DNA of 64,000 bases from Streptomyces liliiviolaceus. Its GTDB lineage: Bacteria; Actinomycetota; Actinomycetes; Streptomycetales; Streptomycetaceae. The notes under the pieces were generated by a model. It ran no database searches, was not told where the DNA came from, and was given only the letters and a program-made list of their open reading frames with translations. The translations under genes and the position numbers were made by a program. Positions 34,697 to 43,385 of the stretch are shown here, piece by piece. Numbering within the stretch: the stretch's first letter is position 1; each line of letters opens with the position of its first letter. The stretch covers positions 1,178,001-1,242,000 of the forward strand of contig NZ_JAGPYQ010000001.1 in assembly GCF_018070025.1 (NCBI RefSeq), read 5' to 3'.

Positions 34697-35989
34697 ATGC
34701 GCAGGCCGAGTCACTGGTGGCGCGGGAAGAGCACGCTGGCGAAGGTCGAGACGTACACCCGCTGGTCCTTCCACTTCTTCCCGGTGGTGGAGATCGCCGC
34801 GATCGGGCTTCCGGTCTTCGGGCAGGTGGGGGCCGGGTTCGCCGTCTGGCTGGTGCTGCCGCTGTGCGCCCACGCCGTGCTGTGCGGGGTGACCGCCTCC
34901 AGGTCGCTCGACTGGACGCGCGGCACCCGTGAGCAGCCCGTACGCCTGCTCGTCGGGCTCGGCGCGGCCTCCGCGCTGCTGGGGACCTTCGCGATCGGCC
35001 TGGTGGAGCACGGGCCGGGCGGCAAGGACACGGCGGCAGCGGCGGTCCCGCTCTGCGTGGGCGTGCTGGTCTTCGGGACCGGCACCCTCGCCCTCGGGAT
35101 ACGCGGCCGGCTGCGCGTCCTGGGGATCGTGTTCGGCTTCGCCGCGTACACCGGGGTCATGGCGGTCGCGCTGGGCCTCGACGGGCGCGCCGCGCTGGGA
35201 ACGGCGTTCGCGGTGCTGCTCGGCGGCGGTGGCCTCACCTTCACCTCCGTCTTCTCCGTCTGGCTGCTCGACGCCGTGTACGAGCTGGACGCGGCCCGCG
35301 AGACCCGGACCCGGCTCGCCGTCGCCGAGGAACGGCTGCGCTTCGGGCGCGACCTGCACGACGTGATGGGCCGCAACCTCGCGGTGATCGCCCTGAAGAG
35401 CGAGCTGGCCGTGCAGCTCGCCCGTCGCGAACGCCCCGAGGCCGTCGACCAGATGATCGAGGTGCAGCGGATCGCCGGCGAGTCCCAGCGGGAAGTCCGC
35501 GCGGTCGTACGGGGCTACCGCGAGGCCGACCTCGGCGCCGAACTCTCCGGCGCGCAGGGCGTGTTGACCGCGGCCGGGGTCGACTGCTCGGTGACCGGGT
35601 CCGCGACCGGGCTGCCTCCGGCGGTCCAGTCGGCGCTCGGCTGGGTCGTACGGGAGGCCACCACGAACGTCCTGCGGCACGGCGACGCCCGGCGGTGCCG
35701 CGTGACGCTGGCGCCGTCGCGCGACCACGTGGTCCTCACGGTCGAGAACGACGGGGCGGAGCGGGCTTCGCAGGAGCGGGCCGGGGGACACGGTGCGCCC
35801 GGCAGCGGATCCGGTCTCGCCGGGCTGCGGGAGCGGCTGGCCGCGGTGGCCGGGACGCTGGAGGCGGGGCCCGTCGACGGCGGCCTCTTCCGGGTCGTGG
35901 CCGAGGTGCCCCTGCCACCCGCCTCCTCCTCGTCCGCTCCCCCGTCGGACACCGTTTCGCGCTCAGTGAGTGAAGAGGTCACCCCATGA
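34697..35989 (+). CDS. sensor histidine kinase (NarL/DesK type)
   Basis: About 430 residues. Five to six N-terminal membrane helices (VVEIAAIGLPVFGQ, GFAVWLVLPLCAHAVL and others) form the sensor. A HisKA_3 dimerisation helix with phospho-acceptor His in FGRDLHDVMGRNLAVIALK follows, then an HATPase with REATTNVLRHG and GSGLAGLRERL. The ATG at 34697 (GGGAG seven bases upstream) was chosen; the ATG at 34676 is an alternative. It overlaps the response regulator by ATGA. DesK-like kinases usually sense membrane state or drugs. Confidence 0.92.
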   Translation: MRRPSHWWRGKSTLAKVETYTRWSFHFFPVVEIAAIGLPVFGQVGAGFAVWLVLPLCAHAVLCGVTASRSLDWTRGTREQPVRLLVGLGAASALLGTFAIGLVEHGPGGKDTAAAAVPLCVGVLVFGTGTLALGIRGRLRVLGIVFGFAAYTGVMAVALGLDGRAALGTAFAVLLGGGGLTFTSVFSVWLLDAVYELDAARETRTRLAVAEERLRFGRDLHDVMGRNLAVIALKSELAVQLARRERPEAVDQMIEVQRIAGESQREVRAVVRGYREADLGAELSGAQGVLTAAGVDCSVTGSATGLPPAVQSALGWVVREATTNVLRHGDARRCRVTLAPSRDHVVLTVENDGAERASQERAGGHGAPGSGSGLAGLRERLAAVAGTLEAGPVDGGLFRVVAEVPLPPASSSSAPPSDTVSRSVSEEVTP

Positions 35990-36606
35990 CATCCGTACGA
36001 CCCATCCGGCTGCTGCTCGCCGACGACGAGCACCTCATCCGGGGGGCGCTCGCCGCGCTGCTGGGTCTTGAGGACGATCTGCTGGTGGTGGCGGAGGCGG
36101 CCGGCGGGCCCGAGGCGCTGGCGATGGCGCGGGCGCACGAACCCGATGTGGCCGTACTGGATCTGCAGATGCCCGGGGCTGACGGTGTGAGGGTGGCCAC
36201 ATCGCTGCGGACCGAACTGCCCGCCTGCCGCGTGCTGATCGTGACGAGCCACGGGCGCCCCGGGCACCTCAAGCGGGCGCTGGCGGCCGGTGTGCGCGGG
36301 TTCGTCCCGAAGACCGTGAGCGCGCAACGGCTCGCCGAGATCATCCGTACCGTCCACGCGGGAAACCGCTATGTCGACCCCGAGTTGGCCGCCGACGCGA
36401 TCTCCGCCGGGGATTCGCCGCTCACCGCGCGCGAGGCCGAGGTGCTGGAGCTGGCGTCCGACGGGGCGCCCGTCGCGGAGATCGCGGAGCGGGCCGCGCT
36501 GTCGCAGGGGACCGTACGGAACTATCTGTCGTCGGCCGTGTCCAAACTCGGAGCGGAGAACCGTCACTCGGCGGTGCGTCTCGCACGCGAGCGAGGTTGG
36601 GTATAG
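35986..36606 (+). CDS. response regulator (NarL/DesR type)
   Basis: 206 residues. The receiver domain has DD at residues 13-14, phospho-acceptor Asp about 59 (VLDLQMPG), Thr/Ser in IVTSHGR and Lys in FVPKTV. The LuxR-type HTH (PLTAREAEVLELASDGAPVAEIAERAALSQGTVRNYLSS) is C-terminal. It is coupled to the kinase and likely regulates the ABC exporter upstream. Confidence 0.94.
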   Translation: MTSVRPIRLLLADDEHLIRGALAALLGLEDDLLVVAEAAGGPEALAMARAHEPDVAVLDLQMPGADGVRVATSLRTELPACRVLIVTSHGRPGHLKRALAAGVRGFVPKTVSAQRLAEIIRTVHAGNRYVDPELAADAISAGDSPLTAREAEVLELASDGAPVAEIAERAALSQGTVRNYLSSAVSKLGAENRHSAVRLARERGWV

Positions 36607-36641
36607 TTGCTCTCGCGCCACGGCGAAAGCCACCGCGCGGC

Positions 36642-36714
36642 GCGGACGTAGCTCAGTTGGTAGAGCGCAACCTTGCCAAGGTTGAGGTCGCCAGTTCGAA
36701 CCTGGTCGTCCGCT
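36642..36714 (+). tRNA. tRNA-Gly (anticodon GCC), second copy
   Basis: Identical to 32594-32666; anticodon loop TTGCCAA. It starts 36 bp after the response-regulator stop and may be partly co-transcribed. Confidence 0.93.
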
Positions 36715-36727
36715 CAGCTGAAGAAGC

Positions 36728-36770
36728 ACACGAAGGAACCCCCGGTCATCGACCGGGGGTTCCTTCGTGT
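36728..36770. terminator. strong hairpin between tRNA-Gly and purC
   Basis: About 20-bp perfect arms (core CGAAGGAACCCCCGGTC and its complement) with an ATC loop. It serves the tRNA on the plus strand and the convergent purC on the minus strand. Confidence 0.88.
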
Positions 36771-36782
36771 GCGCCGGGGTGC

Positions 36783-37682
36783 TCAGGTCCAGGGCGTGCC
36801 CGTCAGGCGCTCGTACGCCTCCACGTACTTGGCGCGGGTCGCGTCCACGACCTGCTGGGGCAGGGCCGGCGGCGGCTGCTCGCTCCTGCGGTCCCAGCCG
36901 GACTCGGCGGAGGTCAGCCAGTCGCGTACGTACTGCTTGTCGAACGAGGGCTGCGCGCGGCCCGGCTCCCACTCGTCGGCGGGCCAGAAGCGGGACGAGT
37001 CCGGGGTCAGCACCTCGTCGGCGACGACCAGCGTCTCGCCGTCGAAGCCGAACTCGAACTTCGTGTCCGCGAGGAGGATGCCCCGCTCGCGGGCGATGTC
37101 CCGGCCGCGGCTGTAGACGGCGAGCGTCGCCTGCCGGAGCTGGGCGGCGGTCTCCGCGCCGACCTGGCGGGCGACCTCCTCGTACGAGACGTTCTCGTCG
37201 TGCTCGCCGACGGCGGCCTTGGTGGCCGGGGTGAAGATCGGGGCGGGCAGCTCCGAGCCGTCGCTCAGCCCGTGCGGGAGCGCGAGACCGCAGACGGTAC
37301 GGGTCTCGTTGTACTCGACGAGACCGGAGCCGGTGAGGTAGCCGCGGGCGACGCACTCGACCGGGACCATCTCCAGGGACTTGCAGACCAGGGTGCGGCC
37401 CTGCCACTCGGCGGGGGCGCCGGGCGGCGGTTCGGTGCCCAGCACGTGGTTCGGCATCAGGTCGGCGAGCTGGTCGAACCACCAGAGCGAGAGCTGCGTC
37501 AGGACGCGGCCCTTGTCGGGGATCTCCGTGGGCAGCACCCAGTCGAACGCGGAGATGCGGTCGCTGGCGACCATCACGAGGTCGCCCGCCTCGTTCTGGT
37601 ACAGGTCGCGCACCTTGCCGGTGTGCAGGTGCACCAGACCCGGAACCTCAAGAGGCTCGGGCTTTTCGACGAATCCGGACAC
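36783..37682 (-). CDS. purC: phosphoribosylaminoimidazole-succinocarboxamide synthase (SAICAR synthetase)
   Basis: 299 residues from a GTG eight bases after GGGGAGGA. Motifs: HTGKVRDLY, VASDRISAFDWVLPTEIPDKG, VPVECVARGYLTGSG, IFTPATKA, LADTKFEFGFD, EVLTPDSSRFWP and QYVRDWL, all characteristic of PurC of the longer (yeast-like) type. It ligates aspartate to CAIR. Longer in-frame extensions upstream are out-of-frame shadows of the next gene. Confidence 0.96.
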   Translation of the reverse strand: MSGFVEKPEPLEVPGLVHLHTGKVRDLYQNEAGDLVMVASDRISAFDWVLPTEIPDKGRVLTQLSLWWFDQLADLMPNHVLGTEPPPGAPAEWQGRTLVCKSLEMVPVECVARGYLTGSGLVEYNETRTVCGLALPHGLSDGSELPAPIFTPATKAAVGEHDENVSYEEVARQVGAETAAQLRQATLAVYSRGRDIARERGILLADTKFEFGFDGETLVVADEVLTPDSSRFWPADEWEPGRAQPSFDKQYVRDWLTSAESGWDRRSEQPPPALPQQVVDATRAKYVEAYERLTGTPWT

Positions 37683-37777
37683 GGTTCCTCCCCGTGGTTC
37701 TGACTGAATGCCTCGATTCTCCCGCACGGGAGGACCGGCCTCGGCCAGGGGGCTTCGCGGAACCTGGAGCGGCGGCC

Positions 37778-39298
37778 TCAGTCGCGTTTGCAGATGCGGT
37801 CCAGGAGGTTGGCCGTGGCCCGCTGGATACGGGCGTCGGTGTGCCCCGGCCGGTCCAGGGCCGGGGACCAGGCGAAGGTGCCCGCCGCGAAGACGAGCGC
37901 ACCGGAGTGCGCGCGGTACAGGGAGGTCTCCTGGTGGCGGATCGTCCCCTCCGTGTCCCGGTACGGGGAGTGGGAGAGGAGGATGCGGCCCTGGTGCTCG
38001 GGGAGCGCGATCCGGGGGAAGTAGCGGTCGGCCTCGCCCGCGACCAGGCCCTCCAGCTCGTCGCCCTCGTGGGCCCCGGTCGCCTCCCACAGCCAGTGGT
38101 CGGCGTTGCGGACGACGAGGGGGTGGGCCTCGGGGACCCGGCCCGCGTACTGGATCCCGAGGAGCTCCTGCTCCGGGCGGTCGATCTCCCGCCACAGCGC
38201 GGGTCTGCCGGGTCCGCGGCGTTTCAGGCAGGTGAGCAGGCGGTCGGGGGTGCCGGACGCGGAGGGCGCCAGATCCACCTGCCAGTACATGGTGTTGGCG
38301 GAGAGGAAGACGAGCGAGGTGCCCTGCTCGCGGGCGACGTCCACGGTACGGCGCATGGCCGTCGACCAGTACTCGTCGTGGCCCGGGAAGACCAGGCCGC
38401 GGTAGCGCGTGGGGTCGATGCGGCCGGCGTGCAGGTCGCGGGCGTCGGCGTACGCGAGGTCGTAGCCGTAGCGCTCGGCCCAGCGGATGAAGTCGTAGGC
38501 GTGGCCCACGTGCAGGGGCAGGCCCGCGCCCGCGTACGGGCGGTCGAAGGAGACCGTCGTCGCGGCGTCGGCCTCGCCGAGCAGCCGGCCGTCCTCGTCC
38601 CACGCGTGGTAGAGACTCGCGCCCGTGTGCCCGTCCTCCGGGTAGAGGTTGTACGCCTGCCAGGTGATGTCCGGCAGGACGAGCAGCAGGTCGGCGGGGT
38701 GGTCGTCGCGGACCGTGAACGGGATGTGGGAGCGGTGCCCGTCGTCGGTGGTGAGGACGGCGACGTACGCGCCGATGCTCCAGTACGACGGGACCTGCAG
38801 CCGCCAGGAGAGCCACCAGTGGTGGCAGGAGACCGTGCGGTCCGCGGTGAGCGGGGCGGGCTGGACGATCCCGGCGAGGCGCGGGCTGGTGGTGATCTTG
38901 CTGGCGCCGTCGCCGCCGTAGTGGCCGATGCGGTAGATGTCCACGCCGAACTGCTGGGGCGGGTCCACCGTGATGTGGAAGTCGACGGCCTCGCCGGGGG
39001 CGACCGCGCCGGTGGAGGCGAACCCCTTGATCTGGCGGTGGACGTCGTCGGCCGAGCGCGGGTCTCCGGCGGTCGCGCGCGGGGTGGGGACGCGCGGGCC
39101 GGTACTCCGGTAGCGGTCGTGGAGGCCGGTCGCGCCGGGGGGTGGGGCGTGGTCGACGTACCAGGGGACGACGTGGCCCGTGTCGTCGAAGTAGTTCTCG
39201 CTGCCGCGCAGCCAGGGGACGGGGCCCTGTCCGAATGGGTCCGTGACGGCGTGCGCCAGCGCTCCCGACTCCCATCGGCGGATCTGCTCGGTCCCCAT
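37778..39298 (-). CDS. N,N-dimethylformamidase beta-subunit-like protein
   Basis: 506 residues from an ATG with GGGAGGG eight bases upstream. DIYRIGHYGGDGA, YNLYPEDGHTGASLYHAWDEDG, SFDRPYAG and PGHDEYWSTAMRRTVDVAREQGTSLVFLSANTMYWQV match the large subunit of N,N-dimethylformamidase. In that family the Tyr/Glu residues form a mononuclear iron site. No small subunit gene is adjacent, so the substrate may differ from dimethylformamide. It is monocistronic, upstream of purC. Confidence 0.8.
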   Translation of the reverse strand: MGTEQIRRWESGALAHAVTDPFGQGPVPWLRGSENYFDDTGHVVPWYVDHAPPPGATGLHDRYRSTGPRVPTPRATAGDPRSADDVHRQIKGFASTGAVAPGEAVDFHITVDPPQQFGVDIYRIGHYGGDGASKITTSPRLAGIVQPAPLTADRTVSCHHWWLSWRLQVPSYWSIGAYVAVLTTDDGHRSHIPFTVRDDHPADLLLVLPDITWQAYNLYPEDGHTGASLYHAWDEDGRLLGEADAATTVSFDRPYAGAGLPLHVGHAYDFIRWAERYGYDLAYADARDLHAGRIDPTRYRGLVFPGHDEYWSTAMRRTVDVAREQGTSLVFLSANTMYWQVDLAPSASGTPDRLLTCLKRRGPGRPALWREIDRPEQELLGIQYAGRVPEAHPLVVRNADHWLWEATGAHEGDELEGLVAGEADRYFPRIALPEHQGRILLSHSPYRDTEGTIRHQETSLYRAHSGALVFAAGTFAWSPALDRPGHTDARIQRATANLLDRICKRD

Positions 39299-39459
39299 GT
39301 GACGTTCCCTCCCTCGTACGTCCTTGCCGCCCATGTGTGCCCCCGCGCACGGGTGGGCACGGTTGGGCGCGGGTGGGCCCAGCACATCACATTACGCATG
39401 CGTGCGGTCACCGTTCGTTGCTAATTGCCTGCGGTGAGTGGGGAGATGGCGGGACGGGG

Positions 39460-39605
39460 GCCGTCCGTGACGTGCGGGCCGGTGGGGGCTTGTCGCGCGG
39501 TTCCCCACGCCCCTGGGTGGGATGGGGTGCGGGGGGCCTTGGCGGCGTGCGGGTCGGTCGGGGGTGAGCGTGTGGGTGCTCGCGCGGGTACTCGCGCCCC
39601 TTGTC
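39460..39605. repeat. two diverged intergenic repeat copies
   Basis: A diverged core (GCGCGGTTCCCCACGCCCC) lies at 39494-39512 and a degenerate copy ending near 39600, both in the gap between the dimethylformamidase-like gene and the membrane gene at 39621. Confidence 0.6.
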
Positions 39606-39620
39606 GGCGGGGGCTTCGGG

Positions 39621-41513
39621 TCAGACCAGTCTGACCGGCTTCTCCGGTCGTACTCCCAGGTCCAGGAGCCAGGCGCGCAGGGGGCCCGGGTCGCCCTCCT
39701 CGATGAGGCTCAGGACGCGGGGGCCCAGGTCGGCGGAGCGCTCGCCGTCGACGAGGAGCGACGGGCCGTCCAGCCAGTCGAGCCCCGGCATCGCCCCGGC
39801 CGTGTCCATCGCCGCGCAGCAGACCATCGCCGTCACATGGTCGCCGAGCAACTCGCGTCCCGTCCGCGGCGGTTGCAGGGGGAAGAGCGGCAGCGCGCCG
39901 TCGTCCCAGAGCGCGAGGTCGGGGCCGCCCTGTCCCGCGGCAGCCGCGGAGGGCGCCGGGGACGCCGTCGGACCGGCGGTCGTCGCGGCCTCCTCGCGTG
40001 CCAGCTCGGCGCTGAGCACCGCCGCGAGCTCCGCGCTCCGCTCGGTCGCCGGAACGCCGTCCTCGTCGCTCTCCGGGCCGCCGTCGGCCTCGTACGCCGT
40101 CGCGCCGATGTCCGTGCTCGTGCCCGTGCCCGTGCTCGTGTCCTCGGTGGCGTGCCGCCCGTCCTCCGGGAGCGGGGGCGGGGGCGCTGCCGACGTCGAC
40201 GGCGACGGCGCGGAGGACGTCAGGTGGTCCATCACGCGGTCCAGCGTCGGGCCCTCCGGCTCCGATGCCCCCGGCCCCGCGGGGCGGCTCACGCCCAGCC
40301 CGTCCAGTACGCGATGGAGCCGTGCCGCGTCCGTGCGCCACTTGCGGTCGACGACCTCGTCCGGATAGTCCGCCCAGTCGACCGGGGCCCAGTCGGGACC
40401 GGTCTCGGCGGGGCCGCCGTGGAAGAGGCGCGCGGCCAGCAGGGACGTCGCCTCGTCGATCGCGCCCGGCTCCTCCAGGAGATCGCAGGCGGGCCGTTCG
40501 CCGAGCCGGGAGGTGAAGCCCTCGGCCAGCCGGTCACGCCGGGACAGCTCGGTGAGCGCCGCGACGACACCCGCGTCGAGCCGGGACGGCCACCGCCCCA
40601 TGCGCCAGGCGGGCAGCGCGACCCTGGTCAGCAGCCGGTCCCAGCCCGCGTACGCCAGGCCGACCTGTTCCTGCGCGACGATCCGCAGCCCGTAGTCCAC
40701 CGTCTGGGCACGCTCCGCCGCCGCGGTCGCCACGCCCCGCTCCATCTCGGCGGCGTGCACGCGGCAGCCGCGCAGCATGATCCTCGCCACCCAGCCGGCC
40801 ATGCCGAGCACCAGGCGGGTCAGCGGTCCGCGGGTGGACGCCGAGGTCACCGCCACGGCCGCGTCGAGACCTCGTACGAAGCGCCGGGCCGCGGCTATGT
40901 CGGGGTGCGCCGAAGGGCCCGTACCCGCGACGACCGGGGCGAGCACGGCCCGCAGCTCGCCGACCCGCATCCACCACAGGAAGGGGGAGCCGATGACGAG
41001 GACGGGCGCGGCGGGCGCACGCCGGTGTGCGGGGCCCAGGCCCCGGCCGCCCTCCATCTCGTCCTCGGACTCCGGGCGGGGCGGGGCGTGGGCCGGGTGG
41101 GTGCGGTCCTCCAGCCAGCTGTCGCAGTCCGGGGTGAGCGCTATCGCGGAGGGCGCGGGCACTTCGAGGCGGTCAGCCAGGTCCCGCACCATGCGGTACA
41201 GATCCGGCGCCGACTCCTCGGCGACCGGGACCGTGGGGCTCATGGCGGGCCGCGCACGGGCGACGAGCAGCGCGACCCCCACCGCGCAGAGCAGCACGAA
41301 CACGGCGAACCCCGTCACGACCGCGCGCACCACGCCCCAGCCGGGGCCGTCGATGTGCCCGGTCGACCCGCCGACGAGCAGGACGACGGCGACGGCCGCG
41401 GGCAGCAGGGCGACGGCCAGCGCCCTGCTGCGGATGCGCAGCACGGCGAGAGCCCGTGAGCGCGCGGTGTGCGCACCCAACTCCACTCCCATACCGGACA
41501 CGACCGGTGTCAC
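39621..41513 (-). CDS. membrane protein resembling an inactivated M48 peptidase
   Basis: 630 residues. Two N-terminal membrane helices (LAVALLPAAVAVVLLVG; GFAVFVLLCAVGVALLV). Then APDLYRMVRDLADRLEVPAPSAIALTPDCDSWLE and VLVIGSPFLWWMRVGELRAVLAPVVAG, which follow the spacing of HtpX/Ste24-type peptidases, but the expected HExxH after ELRAVLA is replaced by PVVAG. A helical domain and a disordered Ser/Thr/Pro/Asp region precede a C-terminal segment (LFPLQPPRTGRELLGD). It is probably non-catalytic. The GTG at 41513 lies three bases past a mini-frame; the ATG at 41492 is an alternative start. Confidence 0.75.
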   Translation of the reverse strand: MTPVVSGMGVELGAHTARSRALAVLRIRSRALAVALLPAAVAVVLLVGGSTGHIDGPGWGVVRAVVTGFAVFVLLCAVGVALLVARARPAMSPTVPVAEESAPDLYRMVRDLADRLEVPAPSAIALTPDCDSWLEDRTHPAHAPPRPESEDEMEGGRGLGPAHRRAPAAPVLVIGSPFLWWMRVGELRAVLAPVVAGTGPSAHPDIAAARRFVRGLDAAVAVTSASTRGPLTRLVLGMAGWVARIMLRGCRVHAAEMERGVATAAAERAQTVDYGLRIVAQEQVGLAYAGWDRLLTRVALPAWRMGRWPSRLDAGVVAALTELSRRDRLAEGFTSRLGERPACDLLEEPGAIDEATSLLAARLFHGGPAETGPDWAPVDWADYPDEVVDRKWRTDAARLHRVLDGLGVSRPAGPGASEPEGPTLDRVMDHLTSSAPSPSTSAAPPPPLPEDGRHATEDTSTGTGTSTDIGATAYEADGGPESDEDGVPATERSAELAAVLSAELAREEAATTAGPTASPAPSAAAAGQGGPDLALWDDGALPLFPLQPPRTGRELLGDHVTAMVCCAAMDTAGAMPGLDWLDGPSLLVDGERSADLGPRVLSLIEEGDPGPLRAWLLDLGVRPEKPVRLV

Positions 41514-41516
41514 CCC

Positions 41517-41579
41517 CTACTGCCCGCCCGACGTGTGCATACCCAGCCACCGCCGGCGGACGTCCATTGCGTTGCTCAC
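41517..41579 (-). CDS. possible 16-20 residue leader peptide
   Basis: A mini-frame from GTG 41579 (or ATG 41567) to TAG 41517-41519 encodes a peptide ending MDVRRRWLGMHTSGGQ. GGGGGAG precedes it and its stop is three bases before the next gene's GTG, suggesting translational coupling or a leader. There is no homology I can name, and it may not be translated. Confidence 0.35.
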   Translation of the reverse strand: MSNAMDVRRRWLGMHTSGGQ

Positions 41580-41736
41580 TCCCCCACTGTGGCACCCGCG
41601 ACTGACATCGCAATGCCGGTGGGCCAAGTGCCGGAACGCTTTGCGCCGCACCCTAGTTGGGGCCCCGGCCGTCGTCAGCCGGATGGGGGATCGGTCACTC
41701 GATGGAATGGCTTTGGCTAGAGGTGGCTGACGAAAA

Positions 41737-41766
41737 GGCCCCGGATCCTGTGCCGGATCCGGGGCC
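41737..41766 (-). terminator. intrinsic terminator of purD
   Basis: Perfect 12-bp arms GGCCCCGGATCC / GGATCCGGGGCC with a 6-base loop, followed on the minus strand by TTTT. It lies about 107 bp past the purD stop. Confidence 0.88.
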
Positions 41767-41872
41767 CGAAGGGGCTGTACGGGTACTGCGCCTGCGCTGG
41801 GCGCGGGCTGCGCAAGGTGTCGCACGGTCGGGGACGGTGCAGGTGAAAGCCCGTAACCGAGGGTTACTTCGG

Positions 41873-43132
<1,260 letters not shown>

Positions 43133-43180
43133 GGGGGTCAGCGTAGCGGGGTGCCTGGCCGGCGGGGGATTTGGTGACGG

Positions 43181-43304
43181 GCAGCTGGCAGCTGGCAGCT
43201 GGCAGCTGGCAGCTGGCAGCTGGACGGTAGGGCGTCCGTGCCGGGTGCGTGTGCGTGTGCGGGTGCGGGTGCGTGGGGGCTTGTCGCGCAGTTCCCCGCG
43301 CCCC
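43181..43304. repeat. heptamer tandem repeat, GTGCGT microsatellite and one intergenic repeat
   Basis: Six tandem copies of GCAGCTG (43181-43222); a GTGCGT/GTGCGG microsatellite (about 43243-43275); the standard repeat core at 43286-43304; then GGTCGGTCCGTC repeats up to the dnaX stop. Confidence 0.85.
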
Positions 43305-43385
43305 TTGGGTGGGTGGGGGCGGGCGGGGTTGGTCGGTGGGTCTGCCTGGGTGGACCGTTGGTCGGTCCGTCGGTCGGTCCGTCGG

